Part shown: positions 60,694 through 64,000 of the stretch, piece by piece | Layout of the letters: each line of letters opens with the position of its first letter | Numbering within the stretch: the first letter of the stretch is position 1 | Origin: an uncultured Lachnospiraceae bacterium | GTDB taxonomy: Bacteria; Bacillota; Clostridia; Lachnospirales; Lachnospiraceae | DNA: 64,000 nt | Direction of reading: 5' to 3' | Assembly (NCBI GenBank): GCA_900317555.1 | Contig: ONHF01000004.1 | Span: 1-64,000 of the forward strand | Translations under genes and position numbers: made by a program | The notes under the pieces: generated by a model | Told to the model about the DNA's origin: nothing | What the model saw: only the letters and a program-made list of their open reading frames with translations | Databases searched by the model: none

Positions 60694-62631
60694 TTACTGG
60701 CCGTCCTGCGCTGCCTGCTGCTGAGCCGCCGCCTGGGCCGCTGCCTGGGCTGCTGCCTGCTGCTGGGCTGCTGCCTGCGCCGCTGCTGCCGCCTGCGCTG
60801 CCGCTGCCTGCTGCGCTGCTGCCTGCTGCTGCGCTGCTGCCTGTGCCGCCGCTGCTGCCGCGGCCGGATCCTGCGCCGCCGCATTCTGATTCTGCGCTGC
60901 CGCGTTCTGGTCCGCACCGTTTGCGGCTGCTGCATTCTCCGAAGCGTTGTTTTGTCCCGCGCTCGCAGAAGCTGTCGTCTGCGACGAAGTGTTCTGTCCC
61001 GCCGTCGAATTCGATCTGGCTGTTCCCGACACCTCGGGCGACGCTGCGCTCTCTCTTGCCTTTTCCGAAGTGTCTTCTTCCTCACCCGTCGAAGCGAAAA
61101 TCTTCGCCGCGGTTACGGTTTCCGGAATCTGCGTCAGTGTCTTTTCCGCGTCTGCGGCGTAATCGGACTTCGGATAGTCGTGCACCAGCTTTTCCAGATA
61201 TGCCTTCGCGTTCGAAAGGTAGTCTTTCATCTCGCCGCTCCTGGTTTTCTCATCCGCCGCCTCATAACTCTTATAATACGACTGGCCAAGATAAGCGAGC
61301 ATCTGCGGGTAGGATTTGCTCGGATTGTTCTGATCATCAAACTTTACGGCGAGCGTAAGGTTTTTGATCACCGCGGCGTAGTCCGGCTCATCCGCTTCAT
61401 AAGCCTTCGCACCTGCCAGATAGTACTGATCAAGCAAAGTATCCTTGATGTTCGGATACAGCGCATTATACAGCGCCGTATACTCCGTCGACATACCTTC
61501 GGTCGCCGTGGAAGGATCGGTGTCCGCAAACGCGGCCGCAATGGCTTCTCCGTCCTTGGGATCTTTCAGATACGCGGCAGCCGTATTCAGCAGCGCGTTG
61601 ATTTTCGTCTGCTGCTCCTTCGTAATATCCGCTGTATTCTCGCCGGCAGATTTATTCAGCTTATCGACCTGCGCCTGCAGCTTCTCGGCAGCCGCCTTCT
61701 GCTTGTCCAGTTCTTCGCTGACTGTCTGCACCTGCGTCGTGCTCTGCTGCCGCACTGTCTCGACTCTGGCCGGCATGACCAGAAACGCGACTGCCGCCGC
61801 GCCAATAATCAGGCCGATAATGCCGCCTGTCAGCGCCGAGGGAAAACGGAAGCCGTCCACGCCGGGCGTTCTTGTCCCGATCGGCTGGATGATTGTCTCG
61901 TTGTCCTCTTCATATTTGACAATGCCGGCGGCTTTATTGATCTCTTTCTTCGTTCTGCCTTCGGTTTTACGATCCGGCGGATTCTTCCCCTGCTGCTCGG
62001 GTGAAAGCTTCGCCTCCACCTCTTTCATATAACGGAGCGTCGTAGTGTTGTTCGCGTCCAGAAGCCTGCACCTGCGCAGCTCCTTCTCCGCCCGGCTCCA
62101 CTGATGGTTCTCGATATACAAAAGCGCGAGCAGCTGCCGTGCGCGCAGATAATGCGTATTGAGCTGCAGTACCTTCTTGAGCTGGAGAATCGCGACATCG
62201 AGATTGTCGGTATAGCAGCACTCGAGCGCGTGATTATAGCGTCTGATCGCCGCTGTAATATTCGAGACCATCTGCGAGCCTTCATCGAACATCCGCAGAT
62301 AACTGTCCGCAAGATTGTCCTTTTCATGCAGGCGTTTGTCGTTGATGCTCTTGCTGATGACCCACTCGCTGAAAGCCGCAACGCTTTCCCCGATTTCAAA
62401 ATAGCACAGTCCCAGCAGATTTCTCGCCTGCAGATTGTCCTTGTTGAACCACAGGCTCTGTTTCAGCGCTTCAATCGCGCCGGAAAGGTCACGGACCTGC
62501 GCTCTTTCAAGGCCCGTGTTATACATATAGTTGGAAGTATATATAATTTTCTTGTACTGCGTAACGTCTACACCGCAGTTCGGACAATGGTTCGACTTCG
62601 TAAGCTCGCAGCCGCATTTATAACAATACAT
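60694..62631 (-). CDS. Zinc-ribbon, TPR and coiled-coil membrane protein with Ala/Gln-rich tail
   Basis: The 645-residue protein begins with a zinc ribbon (MYCYKCGCELTKSNHCPNCG; Cys 3, 6, 16 and 19). TPR repeats fill about residues 40-205 (ALKQSLWFNKDNLQARNLLGLCYFEIG). One membrane segment follows (GGIIGLIIGAAAVAFLVMP, about 265-290), then a coiled coil (QTVSEELDKQKAAAEKLQAQVDKLNK) and more helical repeats outside. The last 110 residues are first Ser/Asn/Ala-rich and then almost only Ala and Gln, a low-complexity tail from CTG/GCC repeats. A sensor or scaffold role is possible; no function is known to me. Confidence 0.88.
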   Translation of the reverse strand: MYCYKCGCELTKSNHCPNCGVDVTQYKKIIYTSNYMYNTGLERAQVRDLSGAIEALKQSLWFNKDNLQARNLLGLCYFEIGESVAAFSEWVISKSINDKRLHEKDNLADSYLRMFDEGSQMVSNITAAIRRYNHALECCYTDNLDVAILQLKKVLQLNTHYLRARQLLALLYIENHQWSRAEKELRRCRLLDANNTTTLRYMKEVEAKLSPEQQGKNPPDRKTEGRTKKEINKAAGIVKYEEDNETIIQPIGTRTPGVDGFRFPSALTGGIIGLIIGAAAVAFLVMPARVETVRQQSTTQVQTVSEELDKQKAAAEKLQAQVDKLNKSAGENTADITKEQQTKINALLNTAAAYLKDPKDGEAIAAAFADTDPSTATEGMSTEYTALYNALYPNIKDTLLDQYYLAGAKAYEADEPDYAAVIKNLTLAVKFDDQNNPSKSYPQMLAYLGQSYYKSYEAADEKTRSGEMKDYLSNAKAYLEKLVHDYPKSDYAADAEKTLTQIPETVTAAKIFASTGEEEDTSEKARESAASPEVSGTARSNSTAGQNTSSQTTASASAGQNNASENAAAANGADQNAAAQNQNAAAQDPAAAAAAAQAAAQQQAAAQQAAAAQAAAAAQAAAQQQAAAQAAAQAAAQQQAAQDGQ

Positions 62632-62702
62632 AGGAATCCTCTGTCAGAATATTCAACTGCGCCGGCAGATATCCGGCGCGCCGCACAGTCCGCCGAAGGC
62701 TG

Positions 62703-62864
62703 TCAATGCTGCTTGGAGCTCTCCGTCCCGAACGCGCCGTCCTTGGTCATTTTCAGCATGACATCTACCATATCTTTCATATCCTGATTGTAAATCGCCT
62801 GTTCCGCGTCTTCGAGCTCGAGGCTTGGATGATATTTCTTCAGTTCTTCGTCAAAATTGATCAC
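62703..62864 (-). CDS. Small acidic protein with GTG start (53 residues)
   Basis: AAAGGAG lies seven bases before GTG at 62862-62864. The frame reads (Met)INFDEELKKYHPSLELEDAE, then QAIYNQDMKDMVDVMLKM and ends SSKQH. It overlaps the end of folC by 14 bases and so is translated after it. The helical acidic sequence looks like a conserved small Clostridial protein, but I cannot name a family. Confidence 0.72.
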   Translation of the reverse strand: MINFDEELKKYHPSLELEDAEQAIYNQDMKDMVDVMLKMTKDGAFGTESSKQH

Positions 62865-64000
62865 GGTAATGCTCCTTTATATATTTCCTGAACGAACCGG
62901 CAAGATAAAGCGAACCGGTTACGACAACTTGTTCATGTTCATGCAGAAGACGCAGAACCTGCGCCGCCGCGTTTTCTATACTGTCTGTCAGCTGCAGCTG
63001 CTTCGCCACGCCGCTTTCCAAAGCCGCCTCTTTCGCGGCTGTAAGCAGCTCTCCGGGTGGAAGCGCCCGGCTTCCTTCCATCGGGCACAGAAGGACTCCC
63101 TTAACCGCAGGACTCCTTAGAATATCCTTCAGTTCCCCGCGGTAATCCTTGTCTTTCATTGCAGAGAAAACAATATAGCTCCCCGATCTTCCAGCTTCGT
63201 CTTCCGCAGCGGCGGAAAGACTGCGCAGCAGCTGCCGGATACCGTCCCGGTTGTTTGCGCCGTCCAGCGTAAGTCCCGGCAGAATCTGTTCCATCCTGCA
63301 GGGAAGCTGACCATCTGAAAGCCCGCGCGTAATGCCCTCCGGATTTATCCGGTAACGTCCGCCGGAAAGCTCCTGCACGGCACGGCATGCCTCAACGGCA
63401 AGCGCGGCGTTCTGCGCCTGATAAAGTGCCCCGGTCCGCAGCTTCGCCCGGACTGTAAAAGACTGATTCCCGTTCCGGTTCCCGTTTTCCGGTGCCGGAA
63501 ATTCCGCAGGGATATTCCCGTTTTGTGAACTCTCCCGCTGACCGTTACCATGATAACGGCAAGTGTACGAAAAATCAATGCCTCCGGAGAAGTCTCTTCG
63601 GGCCTGTATATTCTCCACAGGCACGAGGAAAACCGCGCAGTTTTTACGTTTTGCTTCTTGCATGATAACCGAAAATGCCTGCGATTTTTCCGCAGAGAAA
63701 ACGCAGGCTCCGCCTTCGCGGAGTATTCCCGCTTTCTGCGCGGCGATTTTCCCGATCGTCTTGCCAAGAAACTGCTGATGATCTTCGCTGATGCTCGTAA
63801 TCACGGAAAGATCCGTGACGGGCAGCGCATTTGTAGCGTCCTGCAGGCCGCCCATTCCCGCTTCGACAATGAAAAACTCCGGTCTCCTTTCCTGAAACCA
63901 GAAAAGGCCGAGCAGGAACAGAAACTCAAAATACGAAGGATGCAGCTGCTTCCATCTTTCACACAGTTTCCTCGTCTTTTCGAAACATTCCGCGAATGCC
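62851..64000 (-). CDS. folC: Folylpolyglutamate synthase/dihydrofolate synthase, 5' end outside the window
   Basis: The gene runs off the right edge; 383 codons are visible. VEAGMGGLQDATNAL is the Mur-ligase-type metal site. SVITSISEDHQQFLGKTIGKIAAQKAGILREG holds the conserved DH region and the carbamylated-Lys area, and LDGANNRDGIRQLL corresponds to the LDGAHN motif of the C-terminal domain. The enzyme adds glutamate to dihydropteroate or folates in the cytoplasm. The visible insert rich in Asn and Gly (GNGQRESSQNGN, ENGNRNGNQ) is unusual. The ATP-binding P-loop must lie beyond the window. Confidence 0.93.
   Translation of the reverse strand, partial: AFAECFEKTRKLCERWKQLHPSYFEFLFLLGLFWFQERRPEFFIVEAGMGGLQDATNALPVTDLSVITSISEDHQQFLGKTIGKIAAQKAGILREGGACVFSAEKSQAFSVIMQEAKRKNCAVFLVPVENIQARRDFSGGIDFSYTCRYHGNGQRESSQNGNIPAEFPAPENGNRNGNQSFTVRAKLRTGALYQAQNAALAVEACRAVQELSGGRYRINPEGITRGLSDGQLPCRMEQILPGLTLDGANNRDGIRQLLRSLSAAAEDEAGRSGSYIVFSAMKDKDYRGELKDILRSPAVKGVLLCPMEGSRALPPGELLTAAKEAALESGVAKQLQLTDSIENAAAQVLRLLHEHEQVVVTGSLYLAGSFRKYIKEHYRDQF

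Noticed and set aside
60619-62004. Plus-strand frame of 461 codons rich in Cys, Leu and Arg
   Set aside because: It is the complement of the Ala/Gln-rich tail of the zinc-ribbon TPR gene; the composition comes from CTG/GCC repeats, and it has no ribosome site.

Overview
The window looks like a chromosomal segment of an anaerobic, moderately GC-rich member of the Clostridia, most likely Lachnospiraceae-like. The signs are strong GGAGG ribosome sites, an infC-rpmI-rplT operon whose infC starts at AUU behind a long attenuated leader, a class II GalT, a superoxide reductase, a tRNA gene without encoded CCA, IS30- and IS1634-type elements, and a CapA/CpsD-type polysaccharide tyrosine-kinase module. 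Species is not identifiable from sequence alone.

Region 1 (about 1-22400, nearly all on the minus strand) is a surface-polysaccharide locus. Read in the direction of transcription it begins with an attenuator-like leader and a polyprenyl glycosylphosphotransferase fused in frame to a flippase that has lost its N-terminus. It continues with rfbF, a two-domain HMGL-like aldolase, rfbH, a YerE/acetolactate-synthase-like TPP enzyme, a HAD phosphatase, an NAD-dependent epimerase and a GT2. After a scar (integrase remnant, palindromic repeat, IS30 remnant, AT-rich membrane glycosyltransferase) come a full flippase, rfbG, a polytopic membrane protein, a GT4, a GT2 and a truncated glycosylphosphotransferase. 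RfbF, RfbG and RfbH define a CDP-3,6-dideoxyhexose route. The TPP enzyme and aldolase suggest that a carbon branch is added. The region is more AT-rich than the rest and has the look of a horizontally exchanged cassette. The composition changes visibly near the fusion junction at about 21,000.

Region 2 (22400-28900) holds a small secreted protein, an intact IS1634-type element and a tightly coupled operon: CapA/Wzz, the BY-kinase CpsD, a lipoprotein with a diverged sortase-B fold, and an SH3b protein. A HAD phosphatase lies upstream.

Region 3 (28900-45700) has galT, superoxide reductase, tRNA-Pro, cytidine deaminase, an acidic or polar amino-acid ABC transporter ending in a cytidylate-kinase-like gene, a MarR regulator with a palindrome over its proposed start codon, a membrane-anchored alpha/beta hydrolase, an acetolactate synthase, and a potassium operon (KtrB, KtrA, KdpD-like kinase, KdpE-like regulator) followed by a 26-residue hydrophobic peptide.

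Region 4 (45700-64000) has an unusual NifX-like/Cys-rich/FKBP fusion, an LUD protein, an AmmeMemoRadiSam pair (MEMO-AMMECR1 fusion plus radical SAM enzyme), a ROK glucokinase, a second amino-acid ABC transporter, infC-rpmI-rplT, a TPR lipoprotein, an EamA exporter, an SGNH/MBOAT O-acylation pair, a zinc-ribbon TPR membrane protein with an Ala/Gln-rich tail, a 53-residue GTG-start protein and the 3' part of folC.

The most interesting candidates are the branched CDP-sugar pathway with its two-domain aldolase, the boundary chimera with its switchable leader, the degenerate sortase lipoprotein, the metal-domain/FKBP fusion, and the AmmeMemoRadiSam system. No CRISPR array and no rRNA gene were seen.
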